From Kurthia senegalensis (GTDB lineage: Bacteria > Bacillota > Bacilli > Bacillales_A > Planococcaceae), in the NCBI RefSeq assembly GCF_000285595.1, contig NZ_HE611064.1, positions 952,001-1,016,000 of the forward strand: a DNA stretch of 64,000 nucleotides, read 5' to 3'. Below the pieces are notes generated by a model that saw nothing but the letters and a program-made list of their open reading frames with translations, made no database searches and was not told the DNA's origin. Position numbers and translations under genes: made by a program. Below, in pieces: positions 26,711-36,036 of the stretch. Within the stretch, counting starts at the first letter, position 1; each line of letters begins with the position of its first letter.

Positions 26711-26712
26711 TT

Positions 26713-28188
26713 TTAATTATCAATTTGAGCACGTTGTAATTTTCCACTAAAATCGATATAAATGCTTTTCACTTCCGTATACAAATCAAGCGCACTCACA
26801 CCAGAGTCACGATGCCCATTCCCCGTTCCTTTCGTACCACCGAAAGGTAAATGAACTTCCGCTCCTGTCGTCCCTGCATTCACGTATACGATCCCCGTAT
26901 CTAGATCTCGTTGAGCACGGAAAACGGTATTTACATCTTTCGTATAAATGGAGCTAGATAACCCGTAAGAAACGTTGTTATTCACTTCAATCGCTTCTTC
27001 TAAACTACCGACGCGAATTAAACCAACAACGGGACCAAAAATTTCTTCTTGTGCGAGACGTGCATCTGGACGTACGTCTTTGAATAACGTCGGCGCATAG
27101 TAACAACCTAAATCATAGTCGCCACCTTCTAAAATATGTCCACCTGTCAACAATGTCGCGCCGTCCAATTGCGCGAGTTCTACGTAACTATGAATTTTAT
27201 AAAGAGCTTCCATATTAATAACCGGACCGACTTTATTTCGCTCGTCCAATCCATCACCAATCGTCAGCTTTTCCATTTCACTCAATAGCTTTTGTTGTAA
27301 TGCTTCTTCAATATCTTTATGTACGATAACACGACTGCACGCTGTACAGCGCTGCCCTGCCGTTCCAAAAGCACTCCAAATAATTCCTTCTACTGCTAAA
27401 TCAAGATCGGCATCGTCCATTACAATGACTGCATTTTTACCACCTAATTCTAAGGACACCTTCTTCAAATGATAGCCACCTAATTCCGCAACTTTGCGTC
27501 CTGTCGATGTAGATCCCGTAAACGAAATAACACCAATATGTGGGTTTTGAACAATTTCTGTACCGATATCTGTGCCCGAACCAAATACGACATTTACAAC
27601 ACCTTGAGGTAAGCCCACTTCGTCAAAAATTTTCGCCATTTCATACGCAATGATTGGCGTTTCAGATGCTGGCTTCCAAACGATTGCATTACCACTTACA
27701 ATCGCAGGTAACGCCTTGAGTAATGGCACACCAATTGGAAAATTCCACGGTGTAATTAATCCGATAATGCCAACAGGCGTACGAACGCTCATCGCAAATT
27801 TATCATTCAACTCCGATGGCGTCGTCTCACCAAGTAATCGACGACCTTCACCCGCCATATAAAATGCCATGTCGATTCCTTCTTGAATTTCACCACGCGC
27901 TTCCTCAATTACTTTGCCCATTTCCTTCGTCAGCACTTCGGCTAAAAATTCTTTTTTCTCTTTTAATTTCACACCAATTTCTAATAAATAATCTGAGCGT
28001 TTCGGTGCTGGAATGTTGGCCCATTCTTTTTGCCCTTTTTCTGCTGCACTAATGGCTACATCAAGTGTATGAATTGTTGCCATTGGTACTTGTGCAATCG
28101 TATCACTCGTTGCAGGATTGATGACGTCCAAATACTTTTCTGTTTCATCAGCATAAAACGCACCAGCTATGTAGTGTGCTAATTTCAT
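26713..28188 (-). CDS. NAD(P)-dependent aldehyde dehydrogenase
   Basis: The 491-residue protein covers the full ALDH fold: TPWNFPIG and KPASETP in the cofactor domain, FTGSTSTGR, the general base in LELGGKN, catalytic cysteine in [12 protein letters not shown] (about 286), and [13 protein letters not shown] towards the end. It oxidises an aldehyde to an acid in the cytoplasm. The branch looks like alpha-ketoglutaric-semialdehyde or aminoadipate-semialdehyde dehydrogenases (B. subtilis YcbD type), but the substrate cannot be fixed. GAGGGGG precedes ATG. No pathway partner is adjacent. Confidence 0.9.
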   Translation of the reverse strand: MKLAHYIAGAFYADETEKYLDVINPATSDTIAQVPMATIHTLDVAISAAEKGQKEWANIPAPKRSDYLLEIGVKLKEKKEFLAEVLTKEMGKVIEEARGEIQEGIDMAFYMAGEGRRLLGETTPSELNDKFAMSVRTPVGIIGLITPWNFPIGVPLLKALPAIVSGNAIVWKPASETPIIAYEMAKIFDEVGLPQGVVNVVFGSGTDIGTEIVQNPHIGVISFTGSTSTGRKVAELGGYHLKKVSLELGGKNAVIVMDDADLDLAVEGIIWSAFGTAGQRCTACSRVIVHKDIEEALQQKLLSEMEKLTIGDGLDERNKVGPVINMEALYKIHSYVELAQLDGATLLTGGHILEGGDYDLGCYYAPTLFKDVRPDARLAQEEIFGPVVGLIRVGSLEEAIEVNNNVSYGLSSSIYTKDVNTVFRAQRDLDTGIVYVNAGTTGAEVHLPFGGTKGTGNGHRDSGVSALDLYTEVKSIYIDFSGKLQRAQIDN

Positions 28189-28335
28189 CGTGAATCCCCC
28201 TCATGATGTTCTTGTTATAAAATTAACAGAAAATACAGAAATTTAAAAGAGGTATTTTGTGTTGTCATACAATTGAAACTTTTTTTCACATAAGACGTAT
28301 AGTAGTTGTATATAAAAAACAAGGAGGCATTCTCT

Positions 28336-29139
28336 ATGATGAATGACGAAATTGATTTTAAAATCCACGGAGATGATATGCAATTTGTGGAAGTAGAGTT
28401 AGACCCCGGTGAGACGGCAATCGCGGAAGCCGGATCAATGATGATGATGGACGATGGGATCGTCATGGAAACGATTTTTGGAGATGGTTCTGCTGGACAA
28501 CATGGTTCGGGATTTTTCGATAAATTGAAAGGTGCTAGTAAACGTTTATTAACAGGTGAAAGTTTATTCGTCACGACGTTCACAAACAACGGTTCAGGCA
28601 AGAAACACGTATCATTTGCCGCTCCTTATCCAGGTCGCATCATTCCGATGGATTTAAGTCGCTACAATGGCAAAATCATTTGCCAAAAAGACGCCTTTTT
28701 AGCTGCGGCTCGTGGTGTATCTGTCGGCGTTGAATTCCAACGTAAACTAGGGACAGGTTTTTTCGGTGGAGAAGGCTTTATTATGCAAAAGCTAGAAGGT
28801 GATGGACTTGCCTTCGTTCATGCAGGCGGTACGATTATTCGCAAAGATTTGCAAGTAGGTGAACGTTTACGTTTAGATACAGGTTGTTTAGTCGCTATGA
28901 CAGAAAACGTCGACTACAATATCGAAGCTGCTGGTGGTATTAAAACATCATTATTCGGCGGCGAAGGCTTATTTTTAGCTACATTAACAGGACCAGGTTC
29001 CGTTTGGGTTCAATCAATGCCATTCAGTCGCCTAGCGAGTCGTGTTTTCGCCTCTGCCCCTGTTTCTAAAGGTGGCGGCGGTAGTTCTTCTGATGAAGGT
29101 GGCATCGGGAACATTTTCAACTTATTCAGCGATCGCTAA
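28336..29139 (+). CDS. AIM24/TIGR00266-family protein
   Basis: The protein has 267 residues, soluble, beta-rich, with the family's glycine-rich repeats: [97 protein letters not shown]. The family (relative of mitochondrial AIM24) has no established bacterial function. The C-terminal tail ([15 protein letters not shown]) is flexible. ATG 28336 is chosen since AGGAGG lies 9 nt upstream; the 10 extra upstream codons have no signal. A strong terminator follows. Confidence 0.88.
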   Translation: MMNDEIDFKIHGDDMQFVEVELDPGETAIAEAGSMMMMDDGIVMETIFGDGSAGQHGSGFFDKLKGASKRLLTGESLFVTTFTNNGSGKKHVSFAAPYPGRIIPMDLSRYNGKIICQKDAFLAAARGVSVGVEFQRKLGTGFFGGEGFIMQKLEGDGLAFVHAGGTIIRKDLQVGERLRLDTGCLVAMTENVDYNIEAAGGIKTSLFGGEGLFLATLTGPGSVWVQSMPFSRLASRVFASAPVSKGGGGSSSDEGGIGNIFNLFSDR

Positions 29140-29157
29140 CCTCTCATTTTCTTAACA

Positions 29158-29199
29158 AAAAAACACGGCAAACAGACATTCTGATTGCCGTGTTTTTTA
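29158..29199 (+). terminator. Terminator between the AIM24-like gene and a convergent gene
   Basis: AACACGGCAA / TTGCCGTGTT stem (10 bp) with A7 before and T6 after; works for both convergent genes. Confidence 0.85.
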
Positions 29200-29203
29200 C
29201 TTT

Positions 29204-29647
29204 TTAATCCCAATGATTAAAAATGATGTCTCCTAAATTTCTCGGCTTCCAATAAGTTATTTGCTGAAGTTCTTCTGCATCAAGTTTCTCTAACTCTTCA
29301 GAAGATGGATACGTCAATAATTCATCTTCTGTCAAAAGCGTATAATGTGTACCGAATGTTGATAATGCTGCCGGAATATCGCAAAACCGAACCGGGTCGT
29401 CACTCGTCACAAATGCTCCAATACCGTAGTAGACGTTAACGAGTAGTTGAATACGCTCTCCGTCCACATCAAAAATCGCTTTATGATACGTAAATGGATA
29501 ATCACATTCCACAATATTTACGAGCGTCACGCCTCTTTCAAGTGCAACGTCATAACAAACCGAACGAAATGCTTTCGCCTCGATTTCTTCTACTGTGTGT
29601 AAATCTCCCTCATTACAAAAACCCGTAATCCCTTTTGCTAATACCAT
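29204..29647 (-). CDS. Hypothetical protein, 147 residues
   Basis: I do not recognise this protein. It is soluble, acidic, without signal peptide or membrane segment, and predicted alpha/beta (LVNIVECDYPFTYHKAIFDVDGERIQLLVNVYYGIGAFV). The end is rich in Glu and Leu (LTEDELLTYPSSEELEKLDAEELQQ). GGGGGAAA precedes ATG. It begins 14 bp after the stop of the hydroxyacid dehydrogenase gene, so the two are co-transcribed; nothing else hints at its job. Confidence 0.8.
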   Translation of the reverse strand: MVLAKGITGFCNEGDLHTVEEIEAKAFRSVCYDVALERGVTLVNIVECDYPFTYHKAIFDVDGERIQLLVNVYYGIGAFVTSDDPVRFCDIPAALSTFGTHYTLLTEDELLTYPSSEELEKLDAEELQQITYWKPRNLGDIIFNHWD

Positions 29648-29660
29648 TATGGTTTCCCCC

Positions 29661-30623
29661 TTAGATGACTCGATATGGAATCGATTGGTTCGTAAAATAT
29701 GCTTCCCATGCGTCTAAATTTCTTTGTACCATTGCCTGTCTCGTTTCGACAGTTGCACTCCCGATATGTGGCATTGGCGTGAAATTCGGTAATGAAAGTA
29801 GCGGATGATTCGTCGATACCGGTTCTTCCACAAATACGTCTGATGCAGCGCCTGCGATTTCCCCGTTCACGAGTGCATCATATAGTGCCTCTTCATCGAC
29901 AACACCGCCTCTTGCAACGTTAATGATATGTGCTGTTCGCTTCATCATTGCCAACGCTTCTCGGTCGATTAAATGATGCGTCTCTTTCGTAAGTGGCGTC
30001 AATACAATAATAAAATCAGCTTCTGCTAACAAATCGTTTTTCGAACGATACGTCACACCGTATCGTTCCTCCGCCTCTTCTTTTCGACTTCGATTGTGAT
30101 ACAACACATTCATATCGAAACCACTGGCCCGCTTCGCAACGAGTTCCCCAATTGCGCCCATACCTATAATTCCGAGCGTCTTATGATGCACGTCTGTCCC
30201 TGTCATCCCAAACACTTGCCACCCTAACCATTTCCCTTGGTACAACTGTTTGGCATTATCGAGCATCCTTCTCGCAGAAGTCATCAATAACGCAAAAGCT
30301 AAATCAGCTGTCGTTTCAGATAAAACATCTGGTGTATTCGTTACGATAATTCCTTTTTCTTTCGCTGCTTCTACGTCGATATTGTTGAAACCGACGGCTA
30401 AATTCGTAATCATTTTCAGCTTTGTCGTTCGATTCAAAACCGCAGCCGTTATTTGATTCGGAACGATTGTCCACAAATAATCAGCTTCTAAAACAGCCGC
30501 TTCAATCTCTTCTTGTGGCATATCATGTATATCATCTTGCCACATTTTTATCGTCACATACGGCTTTAAACGCTCAGCTAAGTCGTTCGGCAAATAAAAC
30601 GTAATCCATAAAATTGGTTTCAT
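29661..30623 (-). CDS. D-2-hydroxyacid dehydrogenase (glyoxylate/hydroxypyruvate reductase type)
   Basis: The protein has 320 residues. The nucleotide-binding motif is GIIGMGAIGELVAKRA, and the catalytic triad is visible as Arg in NVARGGVVDEEAL, Glu in VFVEEPV and His in PMPHIGSAT. LAVGFNNIDVEAAKEKGI is the family's substrate-side motif. Enzymes of this group reduce glyoxylate or hydroxypyruvate with NAD(P)H. ATG 30623 has GGAGG 6 nt upstream; the longer frame lacks a site. It is the first gene of a two-gene unit with the 147-residue protein. Confidence 0.88.
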   Translation of the reverse strand: MKPILWITFYLPNDLAERLKPYVTIKMWQDDIHDMPQEEIEAAVLEADYLWTIVPNQITAAVLNRTTKLKMITNLAVGFNNIDVEAAKEKGIIVTNTPDVLSETTADLAFALLMTSARRMLDNAKQLYQGKWLGWQVFGMTGTDVHHKTLGIIGMGAIGELVAKRASGFDMNVLYHNRSRKEEAEERYGVTYRSKNDLLAEADFIIVLTPLTKETHHLIDREALAMMKRTAHIINVARGGVVDEEALYDALVNGEIAGAASDVFVEEPVSTNHPLLSLPNFTPMPHIGSATVETRQAMVQRNLDAWEAYFTNQSIPYRVI

Positions 30624-30697
30624 ACAGTACCTCCGTAATTTTCCCAAATTATACCACGTAACCGATTGTGAAAGACACTCTCACTCGTTTTACACAA

Positions 30698-30737
30698 AAA
30701 AAATCTACTCACAACAATTGCTGCGAGTAGATTTTTA
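30698..30737 (-). terminator. Terminator of nrdF
   Basis: AAAATCTACTC and GAGTAGATTTT pair around a short imperfect loop; T-runs lie on both sides, so it can act in both directions. Confidence 0.85.
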
Positions 30738-30754
30738 AAGCGTATCAAAGAGTT

Positions 30755-31795
30755 TTATAATTCGTCGAATCCGTTATCTTTTACGTTTACTTTCGTATAT
30801 TGACGAGATTTTTGTTCGAAGAAATCAGTTTTACCTAAATCTACATCTTCGTAAGCTTTAATCCATTTAAGTGGATTTTTACGGTAACCTTCAAATGGAC
30901 GTTCGTAGCCTAATTGGTTACAGCGTGTATTCGCATAGAAGTAAATATAATCTTCTACATCTTCAATGTCTAAACCGTCAATTTTTTCACCGATAATTTC
31001 ATTTGCCCATTCAATTTCAAGTGCAGCTGCTTCTTTGAATACACTTTGTACGTATTCTGCGCGTTCTGGTGTATCAAATTCAGGATACTCTTCTAATAAT
31101 TCTTTGTAAATTTTCACGAATAAATCAACGTGTAGTTGTTCATCACGATTAATGTAGTTAATCATCGTTGATGTCGCAACCATTTTTTGATTACGTGCTA
31201 AATGGTAGAAGAATGAGAAACCTGAATAGAAGAACAAGCCTTCTAAAATAACATCATGCACGATTGAATCTAGCATGTTTTCAACAGTCGGTTCGTTTGA
31301 GAATTTTTCATATCCTTTAATAACGAAATCATTTCGTTTTTCAAGAACTGGTTCTGTACGCCAGTAATCAAAAATACGATCTTGCTCGTCTTTTGATACT
31401 AAACTTGAAAGAATGTATGAATAAGAATGGTTATGGATTACTTCTTGTTGCGCTAAAATAATCATCAACGCATTTAAGCTTGAATCCGTTAAAAAATCCG
31501 CTACACGACCTGCGTAATCTGTTTGGATACTATCTAAAAGTGCTAATAAGCCAATTGTTTTTTTGAATGTTTCTTTTTCTGCATCCGTTAACATAGGGAA
31601 ATGTTTCACATCTGAAGACATATTGATTTCAAAAGGTGTCCAGAAGTTACCAAGCATTTTTTTATATTTAGGATAAGCCCAGCTGAAACGTACGTCATCC
31701 CAGTTTAAAACGTTTGATGAACGACCATTAACAATCGCTGTCGAACGGTTCGGAGCCTCTTTATCCATTAATTTACGTGGTTCAATTTTTGCCAT
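30755..31795 (-). CDS. nrdF: Class I ribonucleotide reductase, small (beta) subunit
   Basis: The protein has 346 residues. Metal ligands are visible: Asp in SIQTDYAGR, Glu and His in AQQEVIHNHSYSY, Glu in LEGLFFYSGF, and Glu and His in RDEQLHVDLF. The tyrosine in HSYSY is in the position of the radical tyrosine. The subunit makes the radical used by the large subunit to reduce ribonucleotides. The gene lies 190 bp behind the large-subunit gene; a hairpin at 31935-31962 sits between them. No nrdI or nrdH is adjacent, and the C-terminus (DNGFDEL) is not the class Ib type, so the name NrdB would be as fair. Confidence 0.9.
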   Translation of the reverse strand: MAKIEPRKLMDKEAPNRSTAIVNGRSSNVLNWDDVRFSWAYPKYKKMLGNFWTPFEINMSSDVKHFPMLTDAEKETFKKTIGLLALLDSIQTDYAGRVADFLTDSSLNALMIILAQQEVIHNHSYSYILSSLVSKDEQDRIFDYWRTEPVLEKRNDFVIKGYEKFSNEPTVENMLDSIVHDVILEGLFFYSGFSFFYHLARNQKMVATSTMINYINRDEQLHVDLFVKIYKELLEEYPEFDTPERAEYVQSVFKEAAALEIEWANEIIGEKIDGLDIEDVEDYIYFYANTRCNQLGYERPFEGYRKNPLKWIKAYEDVDLGKTDFFEQKSRQYTKVNVKDNGFDEL

Positions 31796-31934
31796 AGTTG
31801 TTCTCCCCTAATTATCATTTAAATTTATATGCATTAATTTTATCACAACAAAATGATAATATGAAGTATTTTATCCTTTAAAAGAACTATCCTATTCTTT
31901 TTTTTGACACATTTATAGTTTTATGTACCTAAAT

Positions 31935-31962
31935 TAAGGGATGCACATAATATGCATCCCTT
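31935..31962 (-). terminator. Hairpin between the two ribonucleotide reductase genes
   Basis: Perfect 10-bp stem AAGGGATGCA / TGCATCCCTT with a 7-8 nt loop, but only a weak T-run on the minus strand. It may be a partial terminator or an RNA processing/stability element that sets the subunit ratio. Confidence 0.5.
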
Positions 31963-31984
31963 AAGAAGTTTTTATCGTTTTTTA

Positions 31985-34216
31985 TTAGCTAGCGCAAGAT
32001 TCACATTCTAATAACTCAACAGATGTTGAACGAACGTAGTATGTTGTTTTCACATTCGATGCCCAAGCATTTAAGTGAAGTGCTAATAAATCTTTTGCTT
32101 TTACTGTATTTTGAACGTACAGATTTAATGAAATCCCTTGGTCGATATGACGTGCGCGTGCAGCATTTTGTTTAATCGTCCAGTTTTGGTCGATGAAGTA
32201 TGCTGATTTATAATACCAAGTTGTTTTTTCATTTAAATCAGGAACTGTTACTGGAATTTTATAATCTTTTTTCTCTTCAGAGTATGATTTTTGGAAAATC
32301 GGATCAATACTTGCTGTTGAACCCGCGATGATTGAAGTTGAAGAGTTCGGAGCAACAGCCATTAAATAACCGTTACGCATTCCTTGTTCTGCAACTTTTG
32401 CTTTAAGCGCATCCCATTTTTCACTGCCATCATAGCCGTGTTTCGTGAAATAAGCACCTGTATCCCAATCTGAACCTTCATAATATGGGTAGCTACCTTT
32501 TTCTACTGCAAGAGCAGAAGATGCTTGGATTGTTAAGTAAGCAATTTTTTCGTATAAGCCGTCTGCATAATTAACAGCTTCGTCTGTTTCCCAACCGATA
32601 CCCTCAAGAGCAAGTAAGTGGTGCCAGCCGAATGTACCAAGTCCGATACCACGGTAGCGAGAGTTTGTAAGCTCTGCTTGTGCAACTGGAATTGTGTTTA
32701 ATTCGATTACGTTATCAAGCATACGTACTTGAATTGGGATTAAACGTTCTAAAACGTCCGCTGGAACAGCGCGTCCTAAGTTAATTGAAGATAAGTTACA
32801 TACGACGAAATCGCCCGCTTTACGACGCGTTACGATTACACCATCTTCTAAAGTTGTTGATTCATATTGCGTCGCACTCATGTTTTGTGTGATTTCTGTA
32901 CATAAGTTTGAAGAATAAATCATTCCTTTATGATTGTTAGCGTTTTGACGGTTTACTTCATCACGATAAAACATGAATGGAACGCCTGTTTCAAGTTGAG
33001 AACGCATAATACGTTTCATAATATCGATTGCATTAATCGTTTCACGGCTTAATTCTGGATTTGCGACACATTCCATATATTTCTCACGGAATGAACCGTC
33101 ACCACGTTTTTCGTCATAATAATCTTCTAAATTGAAGCCCATTACCGTACGTACTTCGTGTGGATCGAATAAATGCCACTCTTTACGTTCTTGTACAGCT
33201 TCCATGAAAATATCTGGTAAACATACGCCTGTGAAAATATCGTGTGCACGCATACGTTCGTCACCGTTGTTTAATTTTAAATCTAAAAATGGGAAAATAT
33301 CTTTGTGCCATACGTCTAAGTAAACAGCGATTGCACCTTGACGTTGACCTAATTGATCTACTGATACGGCTGTGTTGTTCAATTGTTTAATCCAAGGAAT
33401 AACGCCTGAAGACGCTCCTTTAAATCCACGAATTGAAGATCCACGGCTACGTACTTTACCCATGTAGACGCCGATACCGCCACCGAATTTAGAAAGTGTC
33501 GCAACGTCTGTATTTGAATCGTAAATCCCTTGTAAGCTATCATCTACTGTGTCGATGAAGCAAGAAGATAATTGACCATGTGTTTTGCCGGCATTTGATA
33601 ATGTCGGTGTAGCTGTCGTCATGTATAGATTAGACATTGCCCAATAAGCTTCTACGACTTTGTTTAAGCGGTCTTCTTTCTCATCTTGCATCAATGTCAT
33701 AGCGATAATCATAAAACGCTCTTGAGGCAATTCTAAAGGTGTTTTATCGAAGTCACATGTTACGTAACGATCTAACAATGTTTTCAAACCGATATATGTG
33801 AAAATTTGATCGCGTGTCGCGTCAATTTGTTCTGCTAATTGTTGGCGTTCAGCTACTGTATATTTCTCAACTAAAAATTCTTCGTATAAACCTTTTTTAA
33901 CGAGTTTTTCAATTTGCTCTGAAAATCCTTTATATACATCTTCAGGATTTGCAATGCCACGTTTTTCAGCTGCTTCTTTATATGTTTCCATAATAAGAAG
34001 ACGGGCTGCTACAAATGTCCAATATGGTTCTTGCTCGTCCAAGAAACCAAGTGCATCTAAGCTAAGAGCTTTTGTCCACTCTGCATCATCTGCATCAGGA
34101 TGTCTGTTTTCGAATCGTTCGTGTTTACGGAATAGAGGGCTCATCTCTTCTCTTCCGTATTTCTCCTCTAGCTGTGCTAAGATTGATTGTCTATTGTATG
34201 TCATCATTTGAACCAT
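31985..34216 (-). CDS. nrdE: Class I ribonucleotide reductase, large (alpha) subunit
   Basis: The protein has 743 residues. Key parts are the substrate-binding start TATPTLSNAGKTHGQLSSCFI with the first active-site cysteine, SKFGGGIGVYMGKVRSRGS, the radical-site motif NLCTEI with its cysteine, and a C-terminus CESCAS that carries the redox cysteine pair. No ATP-cone domain is seen at the N-terminus, so the usual dATP overall-activity switch is probably absent. The two tyrosines of the radical path lie in the TYYVRSTS region. I chose ATG 34216 with AAAGGAG about 9 nt upstream instead of GTG 34222. Two NrdR boxes lie about 260-310 bp upstream. Confidence 0.92.
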   Translation of the reverse strand: MVQMMTYNRQSILAQLEEKYGREEMSPLFRKHERFENRHPDADDAEWTKALSLDALGFLDEQEPYWTFVAARLLIMETYKEAAEKRGIANPEDVYKGFSEQIEKLVKKGLYEEFLVEKYTVAERQQLAEQIDATRDQIFTYIGLKTLLDRYVTCDFDKTPLELPQERFMIIAMTLMQDEKEDRLNKVVEAYWAMSNLYMTTATPTLSNAGKTHGQLSSCFIDTVDDSLQGIYDSNTDVATLSKFGGGIGVYMGKVRSRGSSIRGFKGASSGVIPWIKQLNNTAVSVDQLGQRQGAIAVYLDVWHKDIFPFLDLKLNNGDERMRAHDIFTGVCLPDIFMEAVQERKEWHLFDPHEVRTVMGFNLEDYYDEKRGDGSFREKYMECVANPELSRETINAIDIMKRIMRSQLETGVPFMFYRDEVNRQNANNHKGMIYSSNLCTEITQNMSATQYESTTLEDGVIVTRRKAGDFVVCNLSSINLGRAVPADVLERLIPIQVRMLDNVIELNTIPVAQAELTNSRYRGIGLGTFGWHHLLALEGIGWETDEAVNYADGLYEKIAYLTIQASSALAVEKGSYPYYEGSDWDTGAYFTKHGYDGSEKWDALKAKVAEQGMRNGYLMAVAPNSSTSIIAGSTASIDPIFQKSYSEEKKDYKIPVTVPDLNEKTTWYYKSAYFIDQNWTIKQNAARARHIDQGISLNLYVQNTVKAKDLLALHLNAWASNVKTTYYVRSTSVELLECESCAS

Positions 34217-34332
34217 TCTCACCGTCTCCTTTACTTATAATCCAAAAATAAAAAAACGAACAAAATTACAGCAAAATAATGTCTGACATCATTCTTCTTT
34301 TTCATCGTTTTTACAATTGAATTATTCGATTT

Positions 34333-34348
34333 ACTCTATATGTTGTGT
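34333..34348 (-). promoter_or_regulatory. Weak third NrdR-like box
   Basis: ACTCTATATGTTGTGT resembles the NrdR box (ACACTATATATAGTGT type) but its halves do not match well. It lies in the leader 117 bp before the gene and may be chance. Confidence 0.25.
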
Positions 34349-34475
34349 ATCCAAGTTGTTTAATGGAATATTTCCGGACCGATTAATACTACTTCATACA
34401 GTCTATGTTCTATAAAAAGCCATAATATATTCGGCCGATCTTGGGAAATAATCAGGATATGTATTTTCGGGGTAG

Positions 34476-34523
34476 ACACAACATGTTGTGTTACCGATTG
34501 AAAACCATACAAATATATTGTGG
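34476..34523 (-). promoter_or_regulatory. Pair of NrdR boxes controlling the ribonucleotide reductase genes
   Basis: Box one (34476-34491) is a perfect 16-bp palindrome, ACACAACATGTTGTGT. Box two (34508-34523) reads CCACAATATATTTGTA on the minus strand. Their centres are 32 bp apart, three helical turns, which is the standard spacing for NrdR, the nucleotide-sensing repressor of ribonucleotide reductase genes. The promoter probably overlaps or lies just upstream of the boxes. Confidence 0.8.
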
Positions 34524-34559
34524 TTTTTTCATAGTATTTAATCTATCATATTTTTAACC

Positions 34560-34967
34560 TTTTCAACAAGGTATAAAACTAAATTCGTAAAAAAGCACAC
34601 TAAAGCCCTATTATTTTTTCAAACCAAATATAAAAATTATTCTTTCGATGTATTTACATCTAATTTCGTAGTGTTTTTTTGACAGCAATTGAAAGACGAA
34701 CGAATGCTCGCGTTTTGAGGAAGGCGATTGATATTCAAATATACCGTTTCAAATGCACAATCTACGGCTTAATTATACAATTTTACGGCGTATAAACTGC
34801 CGTCTGCTGATTTTATTAAAAGGATTATTTTTAATACATCTGACTATCATTTCTATTTTTCACTTTAGTTATGTTAGCCCATTTTCATTATTTAGAGTTT
34901 TAATACTTGCATTTCAACTAACAGTACACGAAGTGACTATCATACATCTATTTCTATAGAAAAGGAA
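34560..34967. other. Non-coding stretch between the nrd promoter and uppP
   Basis: About 400 bp of AT-rich sequence. A 68-codon frame at 34753-34959 has no ribosome binding site and no recognisable product. I see nothing else in it. Confidence 0.4.
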
Positions 34968-35006
34968 GAAAAAAACCTCGAACTAATTCGTAAGCTCGAG
35001 GTTTGC
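34968..35006 (-). terminator. Terminator of uppP
   Basis: AAACCTCGA / TCGAGGTTT stem with a 14-nt loop and T7 on the minus strand. Confidence 0.85.
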
Positions 35007-35022
35007 ACACGCTTTAATGTAC

Positions 35023-35850
35023 TTATAAAAATACGACGATTGCTAAAATAGTAGCAAGTACGATGCGATAAATCGCAAAAGGTACGAGTTTAATACGATC
35101 GATTAGTTTTAAGAAGAAGCGAATGGAAATTAAAGCAAACACGAAAGCACTAATAAATCCAACTACATAAAAGCCCATATCCCCTACATTAATTTCATCC
35201 CAGTGCTTCACTAAAGATAAACCACTCGCCCCTACCATAATAGGTACTGCCATAATAAATGTGAAATCTGCCGCCGTTTTATGGGTAAGCCCGAAAAGAA
35301 CACCCCCAGAAATCGTTGAACCTGACCTAGAAAATCCTGGCCATAAAGATAAGCATTGTACGAGCCCTATAAGGAAGGCATTTTTGTAACTTATTTTATC
35401 TAACGATGTAATGCGTGGTGTCCTCGGTCCAAATCGATCTGCTGCAATCATTAAAAAAGCACCGACGAGCAATCCGATAATAACCGTTTCGATGCTGAAT
35501 AAATGAGCATCAATGTAATTTTCTAATAAGACACCTAAAATACCTGCAGGTAAAATACCGATTAATACGTGAAGTACATTGAAGTGGCTCGATTTCGTTT
35601 GCCCTTCAAAATGGTATAAACCAATCAAGCTTAAAATACGTTTCCACATGACGACAACGACAGCTAAAATGGACCCAAGTTGAATAACGATTTTAAACGT
35701 ATTCGCTGATGCATCTCCTAAAAACTCGCTCGTCTTCAACCACATATCGTCCACGATAATCATATGACCTGTAGAAGAAACCGGTGCAAATTCCGTCATC
35801 CCTTCGACAAATCCTAAAATTAAAGCTTTTAAAAATTCAATAAAATCCAT
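35023..35850 (-). CDS. uppP: Undecaprenyl-diphosphatase UppP (BacA)
   Basis: The protein has 275 residues and about eight membrane helices. Catalytic motifs are clear: the first with the Glu-rich box (EGMTEFAPVSSTGHMI) and the second LWPGFSRSGSTISGG. UppP recycles the lipid carrier of peptidoglycan synthesis by removing one phosphate from undecaprenyl diphosphate on the outer face of the membrane, and gives some bacitracin tolerance. I prefer ATG 35850, as AAGGGG lies 6-8 nt upstream, over the ATG at 35856. It stands alone but lies next to the lia envelope-stress operon. Confidence 0.92.
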   Translation of the reverse strand: MDFIEFLKALILGFVEGMTEFAPVSSTGHMIIVDDMWLKTSEFLGDASANTFKIVIQLGSILAVVVVMWKRILSLIGLYHFEGQTKSSHFNVLHVLIGILPAGILGVLLENYIDAHLFSIETVIIGLLVGAFLMIAADRFGPRTPRITSLDKISYKNAFLIGLVQCLSLWPGFSRSGSTISGGVLFGLTHKTAADFTFIMAVPIMVGASGLSLVKHWDEINVGDMGFYVVGFISAFVFALISIRFFLKLIDRIKLVPFAIYRIVLATILAIVVFL

Positions 35851-36036
35851 AGACATCCCCTTTGCTCACCTTTTTGTTAATCGTATCACGCACGCAAGCG
35901 TCTATTTGTTCGTGTTATGTAAATTTTCTGAGACACTCTCAGCCTCTAGACCTAGTTAAAAATCCATTTCGAGACCGTTATGCAAAATGTAAATTCCCTA
36001 TAGGATAGAGATACAAACAACAAAGGAGGCATTTAC

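Larger units (their letters stand above)
26027..26712 (+). mobile_element. Internally deleted, decayed IS1182-type insertion sequence
   Basis: The element is bounded by inverted ends AAAGAGGCTGGGAC (26027-26040) and GTCCCAGCCTCTTT (26699-26712), begins at the stop codon of the deacetylase and abuts the aldehyde dehydrogenase stop. Inside are a perfect 28-bp stem with 5-nt loop (26049-26109), an 11-bp hairpin of T/CGCG/A type (26067+100 to 26192), and both ends of a transposase gene with the middle missing. Full IS1182 elements are about 1.6-1.9 kb; this one is 686 bp. It cannot move on its own. Its ends also look like transcription terminators for both flanking genes. Confidence 0.85.

Noticed and set aside
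34217..34475. Cobalamin or other known riboswitch in the ribonucleotide reductase leader.
   Set aside because: No B12-box or other known aptamer core was recognised on either strand.
34753..34959. 68-codon hydrophobic ORF between the nrd promoter region and uppP.
   Set aside because: No ribosome binding site, AT-driven Leu/Ile/Phe composition, no family.
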